DNA of 64,000 bases from Terriglobus sp. RCC_193 (GCF_041355105.1 NZ_JBFUPK010000002.1:310001-374000); one strand, 5' to 3'; positions 36,545 through 45,046 are shown, counted from the first letter of the stretch. Notes: generated by a model not told the origin, from the letters alone. Translations and numbers: made by a program.

Positions 36545-37621
36545 ATGAGACGCGAAAAAATGAAGCGTAGTGAAAGTCAATCCTTCCCACTTGCCCCGCC
36601 ATCTCCAAACTGCGACCCTAAACACGTGAAGTTCCTTGGCTTCCTTCTCCTGCTCGTCCTCATCGCCCTAGGCGGTGCCGCTTATCTTGTCTATGCCCCG
36701 GTTACGCCGCCGCAGGAAACCTTTGTCGACCTTCCCATCGGCACCGGCACGCAGGCCATGGCACAAAAGCTGCAGAACGCGCATGTCATCCGTACGCGTT
36801 ATGCCTTCCTGATTCTTCGTGTGTGGAAGGGCGGCAATCTCAAAGCAGGCGAGTACCGTTTCGCCGATCCTGCCTCCGCACTCACGGTCTATCAGCGCAT
36901 CGCACGCGGCGACGTCTACACGCGCGCCGTCACCATCCCCGAAGGCTTCAACCTTTACGACATCGCCACCGCGATCGAAGCCACTGGTCTCGGCACCCGC
37001 GCCGCCTTCCTGGATGCCGCGCAAAAAAACACGGACCTCATCGCCGATCTCTCACCCAACGCACAGACGCTCGAAGGCTTTCTCTACCCCGACACCTATC
37101 GCTTCAGCCACCACACCACCATGCGCACCATGCTCGACACCATGGTTCGCCGCTTCCGTAAAGAAACAGCGTTGCTGGATCTTCAACAGCCACAGGCCTG
37201 CGCCGGTCTCTGCACCTCACTGGCACAGACCGTAACGCTTGCATCACTTGTAGAAAAAGAAGTTCACTTCGACGATGAACGCACCCAGGCCGCTGGCGTC
37301 TTCATCAATCGCCTGAACCGCAACATGCCGCTGCAAACAGACCCGACCGTCATCTACGCAGCAATGCTCGCAGGCCATTGGACAGGGGTCATTCATCGCA
37401 GCGACCTCGACCGCGACTCCCCATACAACACTTACAAAAACACAGGCCTGCCACCCGCCCCCATCTGCTCACCCGGAGCCGCAGCCCTCAAAGCCGCCCT
37501 GCATCCCGCCGACACAGAAGCCCTCTACTTCGTAGCCGACAACACAGGCCACACACGCTTCGCCGCCAGCATCAGCGAGCACAACGCCAACGTAGCCGAC
37601 TACCGCAAGGGACAACACTAA
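36545..37621 (+). CDS. mltG: Endolytic murein transglycosylase MltG
   Basis: A 358-residue membrane-anchored enzyme that cuts nascent glycan strands. One N-terminal transmembrane helix lies at about 30-52 (LGFLLLLVLIALGGAAYLVY), then a LysM-like region and the YceG domain. The catalytic Glu is in LASLVEKEV (about residue 237). Conserved FLYPDTYRF and LPPAPICSPGAAALKAAL are visible. ATG at 36545 or 36560 could be used. It flanks region 1 on one side and the repeat spacer on the other and is a host gene. Confidence 0.93.
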   Translation: MRREKMKRSESQSFPLAPPSPNCDPKHVKFLGFLLLLVLIALGGAAYLVYAPVTPPQETFVDLPIGTGTQAMAQKLQNAHVIRTRYAFLILRVWKGGNLKAGEYRFADPASALTVYQRIARGDVYTRAVTIPEGFNLYDIATAIEATGLGTRAAFLDAAQKNTDLIADLSPNAQTLEGFLYPDTYRFSHHTTMRTMLDTMVRRFRKETALLDLQQPQACAGLCTSLAQTVTLASLVEKEVHFDDERTQAAGVFINRLNRNMPLQTDPTVIYAAMLAGHWTGVIHRSDLDRDSPYNTYKNTGLPPAPICSPGAAALKAALHPADTEALYFVADNTGHTRFAASISEHNANVADYRKGQH

Positions 37622-37665
37622 GAACGGATACAAGCGCCAAAGGCGCGACGCGATATTAGCCCAGG

Positions 37666-37743
37666 CCTAGGTTACATAACCACCAACGAATAAGGAGTAG
37701 GTGCCCTAGGTTACATAACCATCAACGAATAAGGAGTGGGTGC
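37666..37743. repeat. Tandem 39-base repeat, two copies
   Basis: Two adjacent 39-base units begin CCTAGGTTACATAACCA (37666 and 37705) and end AATAAGGAGTRGGTGC. They differ at only two positions in the body. A shortened, changed third start, CCCAGGTT, follows at 37744. Confidence 0.85.
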
Positions 37744-37768
37744 CCCAGGTTCGCAAAGCTAACCTGGG
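37744..37768. repeat. Inverted repeat CCCAGGTT/AACCTGGG
   Basis: The 8-base arms CCCAGGTT (37744-37751) and AACCTGGG (37761-37768) are perfect inverse copies with a 9-base loop. It follows the tandem repeat and could form a hairpin after mltG. Confidence 0.75.
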
Positions 37769-37790
37769 TATTCGTGCGAAGCACGAACCA

Positions 37791-37850
37791 GCGAAGCTCA
37801 AACGAACGAAGTTCGTCATTCTGAGCGCAGCGAAGAATCCCAGCGCACTT
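37791..37850. repeat. Dispersed hairpin repeat, copy 5
   Basis: Same frame as the other copies: gcgaagctc, hairpin arms ACGAAC and GTTCGT around GAA, then cattctgagcgcagcgaagaa. A neighbouring short hairpin, TTCGTGC/GCACGAA, precedes it. It marks host sequence close to the prophage end. Confidence 0.75.
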
Positions 37851-37883
37851 CACAGCATGTGTGTAAGCAAGAAGAGTGAACCT

Positions 37884-38151
37884 GCGGGATATGGCGGGCG
37901 GCAGCGGGATTTCGCGGGATAAGGCGCGATTGGTGCGGGTTTTGCATCGGTTTGATGACTGGTAGGCTCGAAAGGGTTTCCGCACGATAGTTGACCTTAG
38001 CATGGGAACTTCCCATCATTGGATACCTCGGAATCCCCCAAAAATACGAAATCGTCGCAAGCAAAACGATGGGAACTGTTCCCATGCCACCATCTGAAAG
38101 CCGCTGATGAGCATCCCGCCCGCGTAAATAGCGGGGATTATCCATGGGAAG
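37884..38151. repeat. Phased repeat and palindrome array, likely left end of the prophage
   Basis: GCGGGAT occurs at 37884, 37904 and 37914, spaced 20 and 10 bases, i.e. whole helical turns. Further in are two perfect palindromes, ATGGGAACTTCCCAT (38002-38016) and ATGGGAACTGTTCCCAT (38069-38085), and a half-site ATGGGAAG at 38144. Such arrays at a phage end fit transposase-binding sites; repressor operators are an alternative. The exact end and target duplication could not be seen. Confidence 0.45.
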
Positions 38152-38207
38152 TCAGGTTTTCAAAGAGCGTTTTGGCCGCCTGGGCGGAAATACGGTTTTT
38201 GGAAGGC

Positions 38208-38774
38208 TTAGGTTGTTTCGGCGTCGGAAAACAGGGTCGCGATGGCTCCGAACTCGGCCCATTGGAGGCGTCGCCGGAGTGACTTGATAGGGGCCTCCGG
38301 GGGCTGTTGTGGGCCTTCAATTATGGGGCATTGGCGGTCGAACATGATGGCATCGCAATAGGCCAGAATCCGCTGGCGGGAGAGCTTGTGGCCGTCGTAT
38401 TTACCGGGGTAATCCGGGGCCGGTGTGAGGCGGTCTGCGGAGTGGAAAGAGACCTGTCCAGAAGGCAGATCGACGTAGAGAACCCACTCATATCCAGCCG
38501 TCTTTGGATCGTGTTTCCAGCCCCAGCGAAAGGCCGGTGCTCCTGGTGCGGAGAGGACGCGGCAAACCTCTGATAGCGACCAGTTTTTGACCTCATAAGA
38601 GGCGCGTCGAGAGCTTCCGCGACGGTAGGACTTTGCGGCTTCGGAGCGCTTCTGAGCACGGAACAATGCGACTGCCAGTTGGCCCTCAACGCCGCAAGTG
38701 GCAAGGGCGGTGTAATACGCCTTCGTGACGTCACCGCTGCGCTGATCGAAGATGTGCTGGGCCGTCTGCATCAT
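38208..38774 (-). CDS. Conserved phage protein of unknown function, 188 aa
   Basis: Start MMQTAQHIFDQRSGDV overlaps the stop of the preceding fibre-like gene (ATGA), though no strong ribosome site is visible. The core YEWVLYVDLPSGQVSFHSADR followed by PDYPGKYDGH is a recurring motif in phage proteins of unknown function. It is the last gene of the leftward early operon, close to the presumed prophage left end. Confidence 0.6.
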   Translation of the reverse strand: MMQTAQHIFDQRSGDVTKAYYTALATCGVEGQLAVALFRAQKRSEAAKSYRRGSSRRASYEVKNWSLSEVCRVLSAPGAPAFRWGWKHDPKTAGYEWVLYVDLPSGQVSFHSADRLTPAPDYPGKYDGHKLSRQRILAYCDAIMFDRQCPIIEGPQQPPEAPIKSLRRRLQWAEFGAIATLFSDAETT

Positions 38775-41700
38775 TGCATTGAGGTCTCGTACCAGTGGAG
38801 GTTTGAAAGCGCAGCCGTGCCAGGAGTCGAGGTGTTTGCGCTGATCGTGTAGTACCACCCCGGCTGGATCATGCAGCTAAATCCAGCCGGTTGTGCCTCG
38901 GTTGTAGCACCCACCTGATTCGCCCAAATGGGGTACGCCGGAGTGGATGTGGGGCCAGCGTTACAGAAGAAAGCGATCCATGCTGATCCAGTGGTTTGAG
39001 CCCAGCCAGAAACAAAGATCGGATACGAGTTTGTGTTTTGGTAAACCGTTCCAAAGGCGCGGCTGGAGGACACGTCTCCGGTGGAGGTCGCGGCAGGTCC
39101 CGAAGAGAAGTTTGAGCAGCTTGCATTGCCATTTGCCGTGATGCCTTTGCTGTACTGGTTCGTCCCGCACTGCGAAGGTATCGCGGCGAGTGCTGTCGCC
39201 GTTGCGGCATTACCCGATGTGGAGTTGGAGATAGTGCCAACTGCGTTCACATCAGACGTCGATAGGGCCGAGACGCTGGTGGTCGTGCCGGACTGCCTCA
39301 CGAGGCCAGTACCTGCAGGGATGGAAGAAGCTGTATGACTATCCACATACTGCTTCGTTGCGGCCTGCAATGCTGCAGTCGGGTCAGCGGGAAGGACGAG
39401 CGCCCCGGTCATGGTGTCACCGGCTCTGTTCACCGGGGTGTACCCCAACGATGCTTGATATCCAGTGCATGTGGCGCTGGGCAGGCAGACTTCGTTTAAG
39501 AAGGCGAGGTCGGCGAATGTAGCCGAGTTGTTCGCAGCCTTGATGTGGTTGGTGCTGATGTCGAAGAAGAGGTTGCCGACAAGTGGCTGTTGAACTATGC
39601 CGGTTCCTGTATTTACAGCCCAAAGGTTAAGAGGCCCCCTTCTTATTTTGATAGCACCTCCCCCAAGTCCGACAGTATTCGTTTGAGGATCGAAGGTGAT
39701 GGCTCCATTTCCTGACACGCCAGCCATATACGCAAAATTGTATTCGGGAGTTTTGGCGCAGTTATAGTTAGACGCATAAGTCCCAACCGTCATGCAGTTA
39801 ACGAGCATTACGGCGGCAGTCGATCCAACTGCTGGAATGGTTGGAGCGTTGGTACGGATGGTGTTCACATTCGGGCCACGAAACTGAATACCGATTGGCG
39901 GGGTCGACATACGTCCGCCAGTTCCAAGATAGTTCGCGTCTCCCGTCGTGATATCGAGTGCGGGTGCGAAGCCCCAGCCTTCACCGGCCATGTTTATCGT
40001 AAGACCGGACATAATCTGACCAGACCCCTGTGTGTACTGCTGAAGGTTGAAGAGACCGCCGTTGGCTCGCTGTGCATTGAAATGGGGGATTTCCAGCGGG
40101 TCTGAAGCGGCCCATGCCACATTGTTAGTTTCCAAATCCATGTATCCATTGACGCAAGGATTTTGACTGGAAGTAGAGCCGATAGAGGGAGCGGTAGTTA
40201 CTCCGGGATCGCACACATTGTAGATGAGAGCCATCGGCCAGATGTTATAGGCGGAGGATGTGTTCGTCGTCGTGATCGTTCCGGCTTCCGATCCAATAGT
40301 GGCCGAACCCGCAGCAGTCCACGTTACAGCATTGGAACCAATGTTTCCGTTATAAACAGGCGCATTCGGAGGTACACCGTTGAAGTCGGTCGTACCTGAC
40401 ACCACCACCGCAGGGTTGTTGGCGAGATAAACGGCACAAGATGCGATGGAGGTGAGAGCGGTTACAGTCGTTCCGGACTGTGAGATATTGGCAGCGCACG
40501 CGTGATTGGGGCCGTTGAGAAAAGATGCATACAGGCCTTGAGCTGCCCCTAAGAACCAGTTGCCGGTAAGCAGGGTATGGGAGTCTGAAATACCCACTAC
40601 CATCTGAGCATTCATCGGCCCCGTGCTATTCCCTAACCGCAATTGACTGGCGTCGAGCGCTGTGCAAGCACCCTTGGCCGCTGTAGTGTTGCCAAGATGG
40701 CCCCGGCGAAAAGGAGCGCTGAAAGTAACAGAAGTTCCCGCGACTGATAGGCCGGAAATGATTACTTCTTCACCACCCGAAGAGTTCGTAGATGCCACAC
40801 ACATGTGGTCGCCATTCGCGAGGCCCGAGGAGTCACTGCTAAACGCGGTCGTCAGAGTGATCGCTACTGTTGCAGGAGAGTCGAGACTTACGGGCGGGTT
40901 AACAGAAGTGGCACCCTGTCCAATCCAAGGACTAGGGGTCAGAGTGGTGTCTACCGTCACCTTTGTCAGGCCATAGGTAGCGTCATATACCGCTGCCGTG
41001 ATGTTGCCGGTGTATAGCGCCGTCTTCTTGTCCACGAGCATTCGGCCCACCCCTTGGGTGCCGCCGCCCTGTGTTAGATTCGCCCTTACGCTGGTCTGGT
41101 TAATGACGGAGGAGGTGGTGCCTAACACAGCAAAGCTCTGTTCGGTAACATGATGTGCCCAAGCGCGATAACCTTCTGCCGATCCATCAGGGTTGCCACC
41201 CGAGTAGACCATATATCCGTAATGCCACATGCAATCGCCGATACCGTAGCAGTTGGTGTTTGTCGTTTCGTGCTGGCGAATACCTGCACCATTACTCTGC
41301 ATGTAAGTGTTCTTGCCGACACCTACCTGCCATTGACTTATCCCCGACCCGCTATTTTCATCCCGTCCGCGATTGGAAAAGTAGAAAAACTCCTGCTGTC
41401 CTAGGGGGCGCTGATTGTAAGCACCAGCATTAACCTGCGTCATCTTATCGTTCGAATAGTACAGATAACGCTTGGCCCACTGTGGTTGAGTGGAAATCCC
41501 ATATAGCTGCGCATTCTGAATGACTTCAGCCGTACCAGCATAGCTGTTGTCAATCGTATGTACGACGGGGTTCGCGGAGGTTGCTACGATTCCAGCGTCA
41601 TTGGTATAGCCGGGTTCGATAACACAATTGAGCGCTCCTCCCGCGAAGGCACGCTGGCAACCATCCGTAGAGGTTGACGTTGAGCGCCACTGCTTCGCCA

Positions 41701-42700
41701 TGCCGAGGCTGCTTACAAACTTTCCCGTCAGGCTCGAAAGTGTGACATTGCCTGCGCCATCGGTACAGGTTCCCGTGTCACCGCCGAACTTGCCGTCAGC
41801 ACCTTTGAATTGCATATTGCAGGTGCTACCACCAGGATTACCGCCAGCGTTGGCGACAGCCTGATCGACATACTGCTTCGGCGCGGCTTGCAGGTTTGCG
41901 GTGGGATTGCCGTAAAGATTAAGCGCGCCGGTCATGGAATCGCCAGTCCTGGCGACCTTACCGTCCGCTGCAGTCTGTGCCGTGGACGCTGCGGATCGTG
42001 CGGTTGAATCTGTCGCATTGGCAGCAGCCTGATCGACATATTGCTTCGGCGCGGCCTGCAGGTTTGCGGTGGGATTGCCGTAGAGGTTGAGCGCGCCGGT
42101 CATGGAATCGCCAGTCCTGGCGACCTTGCCATCTGCGGCAGTTTGGGCAGTGGAAGCTAAATTCCGCGCCGTTGTATCGGTAGCGTAGTCTGCGGAGTCA
42201 GCATGCGAGGCCGTATCTGCGTGCGTCACACTGGTCGCTCCCGATCCTGTATCCGTGTCGTCAAAGCTCCACGCGTCGAGCGACCAGCTTGTGCCGCAGA
42301 TTGGCACCTTGTGAGCGTCCACGGCATACGGCTGAGAAGCTGTCGCAGTCACATCTTTGATAACGACGTGATACTTGATGATCGTTGGTGTAGCGAGGCA
42401 CCCATCGGCCACATTCATGCCATCCGTGAGAGTGCTTCCAACACGCGCGAACACCTGACCATTCACGACGACGCCAGTAACTGGCTGTCGTGTCACAACT
42501 CCACCGCCTGCCACGCCGAGCTTGTAGTTTGCTGGCTGCTGGTTAATGTCTTCAGGAGTGATCGTCACAGTGCCGGATTTCAACTTGGTCTGGCCATCGG
42601 GAGCCACCACGTTGTAGGCAACAAACTTCGTGATCTGCGCGCCTACGGAAGACGCTACGGCGAGAAGCAAAAGCGGAAGAGCATGGCGGAATACGCGCAT
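38771..42700 (-). CDS. Large exported tail-fibre-like protein, 1309 aa
   Basis: An N-terminal signal peptide MRVFRHALPLLLLAVASSVGAQ precedes a long beta-rich protein. Two near-identical fibre repeats at about 190-285 each read KVARTGDSMTGALNLYGNP followed by LQAAPKQYVDQA; a third, diverged one lies near residue 1105 (NRAGDTMTGALVLPADP). The middle holds NTYMQ, CYGIGDCMW and GGGTQGVGRMLVD, matching the 1088-residue protein of region 1, and VAWAASDPLEIPHF. It sits at the end of the early operon, not the tail gene cluster. A decoy, conversion or receptor-masking role is speculation. Confidence 0.7.
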   Translation of the reverse strand: MRVFRHALPLLLLAVASSVGAQITKFVAYNVVAPDGQTKLKSGTVTITPEDINQQPANYKLGVAGGGVVTRQPVTGVVVNGQVFARVGSTLTDGMNVADGCLATPTIIKYHVVIKDVTATASQPYAVDAHKVPICGTSWSLDAWSFDDTDTGSGATSVTHADTASHADSADYATDTTARNLASTAQTAADGKVARTGDSMTGALNLYGNPTANLQAAPKQYVDQAAANATDSTARSAASTAQTAADGKVARTGDSMTGALNLYGNPTANLQAAPKQYVDQAVANAGGNPGGSTCNMQFKGADGKFGGDTGTCTDGAGNVTLSSLTGKFVSSLGMAKQWRSTSTSTDGCQRAFAGGALNCVIEPGYTNDAGIVATSANPVVHTIDNSYAGTAEVIQNAQLYGISTQPQWAKRYLYYSNDKMTQVNAGAYNQRPLGQQEFFYFSNRGRDENSGSGISQWQVGVGKNTYMQSNGAGIRQHETTNTNCYGIGDCMWHYGYMVYSGGNPDGSAEGYRAWAHHVTEQSFAVLGTTSSVINQTSVRANLTQGGGTQGVGRMLVDKKTALYTGNITAAVYDATYGLTKVTVDTTLTPSPWIGQGATSVNPPVSLDSPATVAITLTTAFSSDSSGLANGDHMCVASTNSSGGEEVIISGLSVAGTSVTFSAPFRRGHLGNTTAAKGACTALDASQLRLGNSTGPMNAQMVVGISDSHTLLTGNWFLGAAQGLYASFLNGPNHACAANISQSGTTVTALTSIASCAVYLANNPAVVVSGTTDFNGVPPNAPVYNGNIGSNAVTWTAAGSATIGSEAGTITTTNTSSAYNIWPMALIYNVCDPGVTTAPSIGSTSSQNPCVNGYMDLETNNVAWAASDPLEIPHFNAQRANGGLFNLQQYTQGSGQIMSGLTINMAGEGWGFAPALDITTGDANYLGTGGRMSTPPIGIQFRGPNVNTIRTNAPTIPAVGSTAAVMLVNCMTVGTYASNYNCAKTPEYNFAYMAGVSGNGAITFDPQTNTVGLGGGAIKIRRGPLNLWAVNTGTGIVQQPLVGNLFFDISTNHIKAANNSATFADLAFLNEVCLPSATCTGYQASLGYTPVNRAGDTMTGALVLPADPTAALQAATKQYVDSHTASSIPAGTGLVRQSGTTTSVSALSTSDVNAVGTISNSTSGNAATATALAAIPSQCGTNQYSKGITANGNASCSNFSSGPAATSTGDVSSSRAFGTVYQNTNSYPIFVSGWAQTTGSAWIAFFCNAGPTSTPAYPIWANQVGATTEAQPAGFSCMIQPGWYYTISANTSTPGTAALSNLHWYETSMQ

Positions 42701-42710
42701 GCTGCGATAG

Positions 42711-43298
42711 TCACAGTTCAGAGACGCAAGAGAGGCTCATTTCCCGTTCGGGGGTGATTCGCGACCATGACATTGCTGCAGAGACCTTGAACGATGAGAT
42801 ATGGCATTGCAGCGATTTGCGTGAGATGCGCCACGGCGATCCACGCTTGCCTTCCATCTTCGGGTCGAGCAAGCGATACGCCTCGAAGTATCCCGCTTCA
42901 ATGCGCAGGCAAACTTTGCTCTCGTGGATGCCGATCAGGTCTGCGGCTTCCAGCGTTGTGATGGTGTCAGGCCACGGAAACGGCAGCAGGTCCTCATCGC
43001 GGTACCGGCCAAGCACGATGGGTGGCCGCCGATCTGGAATGCCGTGCTTTGTACGGATATCGCTGATGTAGTCCACAAGCGATTCGTAGTAGATGCGATA
43101 AGGCGCGTGCGGCATGGTCTGGAACGCCTTCAGACCTTCCTTGATCTGCAGCAAACGCAGTACCACCTGCTTTTCGCAATGCAGGATGGTGGCGACGCGG
43201 CGGACGTCGATAGTATCCGACTCTTCGAATGGCAGCATGCCCTGCCGGAGACGATCTTCCGGTGTGAGTCCGTGGAATGGGCGGCGGTTACGCTTCAT
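42711..43298 (-). CDS. Putative helix-turn-helix DNA-binding protein, 195 aa
   Basis: Start overlaps the preceding stop (ATGA). The C-terminal half has ITTLEAADLIGIHESKVCLRIEAGYFEAYRL, an excisionase/MerR-like helix-turn-helix followed by WRISRKSLQCHI. The N-terminal half has a second possible motif, DVRRVATILHCEKQVVLRLLQI. Two DNA-binding units suggest a regulator of phage genes. Family not certain. Confidence 0.55.
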   Translation of the reverse strand: MKRNRRPFHGLTPEDRLRQGMLPFEESDTIDVRRVATILHCEKQVVLRLLQIKEGLKAFQTMPHAPYRIYYESLVDYISDIRTKHGIPDRRPPIVLGRYRDEDLLPFPWPDTITTLEAADLIGIHESKVCLRIEAGYFEAYRLLDPKMEGKRGSPWRISRKSLQCHISSFKVSAAMSWSRITPEREMSLSCVSEL

Positions 43299-43819
43299 GC
43301 AGCTTCCTCCTTGTCCCACTTGCCTTGGCGCTGCAGCATGCGCTTCAACGCCCAGCGCACCTGGTTGGCGTCAGCTTTCGTCTTGATGTCTTTGCTCTCG
43401 CGCTTTGCGAAAGGAGAGCGTGGCGACGCAAGCCACGCTTTAAGACGAGTCTCGTCCCAACCGAGACGCTGCATGAAGCTGTAGACCGGGATCATGTCCT
43501 CGTCGCTGACAATCTGCGGCGCATTGGCGAACTCGTGATCCACATCCTTGCGGCCATCCAGGCCAGCGCGGCGTGCCTGCTCGCGCGAGTTGGGCCATGC
43601 ATATGGCTTGTAGTCAACGCCAAGGATGGCCTGCGCCTGGTCGATGAGATGTATGGCCTCACCACGCGATAGATCGCTGAAGCTCGTGATCTTCCGCTGG
43701 CACAGCTCCGATGCCCACTGCAGGCGACCGTCGCGCGTGTTATCCACGCCGATCTCTCGCGCGGCCATCTGGCTATAGACGACTTGAACCCTTGCGACTT
43801 GTCCTTTTGTTGCCTTCAT
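43295..43819 (-). CDS. GemA-like (DUF1018) protein
   Basis: A 174-residue protein. MKATKGQVARVQVVYSQMAAREIGVDNTRDGRLQWASEL is followed by ITSFSDLSRGEAIHLIDQAQ, matching the layout of Mu gp16/GemA-type proteins, which affect host gene expression and DNA topology. The C-terminal part YSFMQRLGWDETRLKAWL also fits the two-part family. Overlap with the next gene is 4 bases. The assignment is tentative because similarity is by pattern only. Confidence 0.5.
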   Translation of the reverse strand: MKATKGQVARVQVVYSQMAAREIGVDNTRDGRLQWASELCQRKITSFSDLSRGEAIHLIDQAQAILGVDYKPYAWPNSREQARRAGLDGRKDVDHEFANAPQIVSDEDMIPVYSFMQRLGWDETRLKAWLASPRSPFAKRESKDIKTKADANQVRWALKRMLQRQGKWDKEEAA

Positions 43820-44066
43820 GGCTTACTCCTCCGGTGCGTGGTCTACCGCGTGGCCGCTTTATCGCTTGGCCGCACGTCTCGCATGTTTCGTGGCACTTCC
43901 GCCCTTGGCGTTTGCGCGAGTTGTAGTCTTCGCGTTGGCATTTGTGGCGGTCTGGACGCCCCGTGCAGAATTTCTGATTGAGCTTGTAAATGTAGCCCCG
44001 CTCGCCGCACCACTGGCAGCATCGTTCAAGTGGTTTGCGGCGGTGCTGGTCGGCGAGGTCTGGCAT
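43773..44066 (-). CDS. Zinc-binding protein within an overlapping gene, 97 aa
   Basis: Begins MPDLADQHRRKPLERCCQWCGERG, with AAGGACGAAGC upstream, and contains CCQWC, CTGRPDRHKC and CHETCETCGQAIK, a cysteine-rich metal-binding arrangement. It overlaps the 3' part of the 206-residue gene by about 208 bases in another frame and ends inside the GemA-like gene. The regular cysteines argue strongly that this frame is coding. Confidence 0.6.
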   Translation of the reverse strand: MPDLADQHRRKPLERCCQWCGERGYIYKLNQKFCTGRPDRHKCQREDYNSRKRQGRKCHETCETCGQAIKRPRGRPRTGGVSHEGNKRTSRKGSSRL

Positions 44067-44479
44067 GCTTCGTCCTTTGCTGTCTGGTTGGCTGTGTCGA
44101 TGAGATTGCAGAGGCGGCGCATCTCGGTTTGGAACCGTGTGTCGTTTTGGTGGCCGAAGCGGATCGCGGACATCATGGCGCGTGCGAGTATCTCCGTTTC
44201 GACGGAACGTCCATTCGCCCAGCTTGAATCAGGCGCCGGAATCACTATTGGAAGTCCGAAAAGGTCGGCGATTCGCATCGCAATGTTGCCTATGTCTGCC
44301 GCGTGTTCTGTGATCTTCGTCCCTTCACAGCCACCAAGGACAAAGCAGAGCTTTGCGACGTGGTCGGCCAACTCGCGCATCGCTTCGGCGATTGTCGGAT
44401 TCCACCTATAGAAGTCGCCCTTGTGCTCATTGGCAACAAGCTCGCGCTCCATGAGGTTTGCAAATTCACGCGGTGTCAT
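43859..44479 (-). CDS. Phage protein of unknown function, 206 aa
   Basis: MTPREFANLMERELVANEHKG starts after GGAGGCGCAAACAGC. The N-terminal 140 residues are helical (ITEHAADIGNIAMRIADLFGLPIVIPAP; ETEILARAMMSAIRFGHQ). The C-terminal 60 residues are low-complexity (SGAASGATFTSS; NANAKTTTRANAKGG). They may be spurious because a Cys-rich gene in another frame covers this stretch. Function unknown. Confidence 0.55.
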   Translation of the reverse strand: MTPREFANLMERELVANEHKGDFYRWNPTIAEAMRELADHVAKLCFVLGGCEGTKITEHAADIGNIAMRIADLFGLPIVIPAPDSSWANGRSVETEILARAMMSAIRFGHQNDTRFQTEMRRLCNLIDTANQTAKDEACQTSPTSTAANHLNDAASGAASGATFTSSIRNSARGVQTATNANAKTTTRANAKGGSATKHARRAAKR

Positions 44480-44693
44480 GCTGTTTGCGCCTCCAGTTGA
44501 AGTGCAGGATGTCCTGCGCGATGCACCACGCGCCTGTGAGGCCAGTGGGCAGCCATTGCGGGATGGTGTTGCATATCTCATCGACCTCAAGGCCGTCCTC
44601 GCGCCACTCCGCGAGATATTTGTGATCTGCAAAGAACTCAAAGCCCCACTCTTTGCTGTGTCCGCGCACGGTGATTTCCAGTAGCTTCTTCAT
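44466..44693 (-). CDS. Small phage protein, 75 aa
   Basis: MKKLLEITVRGHSKEWGFEFFAD starts in ATGA overlap with the preceding gene. It has HKYLAEWREDGLEVDEICNTIPQWLP, with a hydrophobic C-terminal stretch (LTGAWCIAQDILHFNW). It overlaps the next gene by 14 bases. Typical of small, unannotated early genes in transposable phages; function unknown. Confidence 0.6.
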   Translation of the reverse strand: MKKLLEITVRGHSKEWGFEFFADHKYLAEWREDGLEVDEICNTIPQWLPTGLTGAWCIAQDILHFNWRRKQHDTA

Positions 44694-45046
44694 ACGATGT
44701 GCGGCCTCTTCCGCTTTAGAAAACGTCCAAGCTGCCACACTTCTATGGACTGGACGGAATACGTTGGTTCATCTACAAGGCCGTTGTGCTCTACCGCTTC
44801 CGGGTCATACGGGCATATCGCGCGGATGTAGGACTTAGGTTTCCAGAAGCCCCACGGCCCGTCTGGAGCGTTGTCATCTTTCTCGTCATCCACATCCCAC
44901 TTCAGGCGCGGATGCGACTCATACCATGCGACGATGACGGCGACTGCGACCTTTGCATCGTCTTCATCTTCGAAGGCCGCAACGAACCATTCGCTCCGGT
45001 CCTCATAGCATCCGTTTGTGGCCATCACCAAATGCAGCATCTTCAT
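44690..45046 (-). CDS. Small acidic phage protein, 118 aa
   Basis: Starts MKMLHLVMATNGCYEDRSEWFVAAFEDEDDAKVAVAVIV in ATGA overlap, then a strongly acidic central stretch (DVDDEKDDNAPDGPWG) and a basic tail (GRFLKRKRPHIV). No family recognised. Co-translated with its neighbours. Confidence 0.6.
   Translation of the reverse strand: MKMLHLVMATNGCYEDRSEWFVAAFEDEDDAKVAVAVIVAWYESHPRLKWDVDDEKDDNAPDGPWGFWKPKSYIRAICPYDPEAVEHNGLVDEPTYSVQSIEVWQLGRFLKRKRPHIV

Larger units (their letters stand above)
37622..38207. other. Repeat-rich spacer between mltG and the Mu-like prophage
   Basis: About 590 bases with no gene I can support. It contains the tandem 39-base repeat, an inverted repeat, dispersed-repeat copy 5, and the phased and palindromic array that probably marks the prophage left end. 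Confidence 0.6.

Noticed and set aside
37666-37850. Possible CRISPR array because of repeated units
   Set aside because: The two 39-base units are directly adjacent without spacers, and no cas gene is present.
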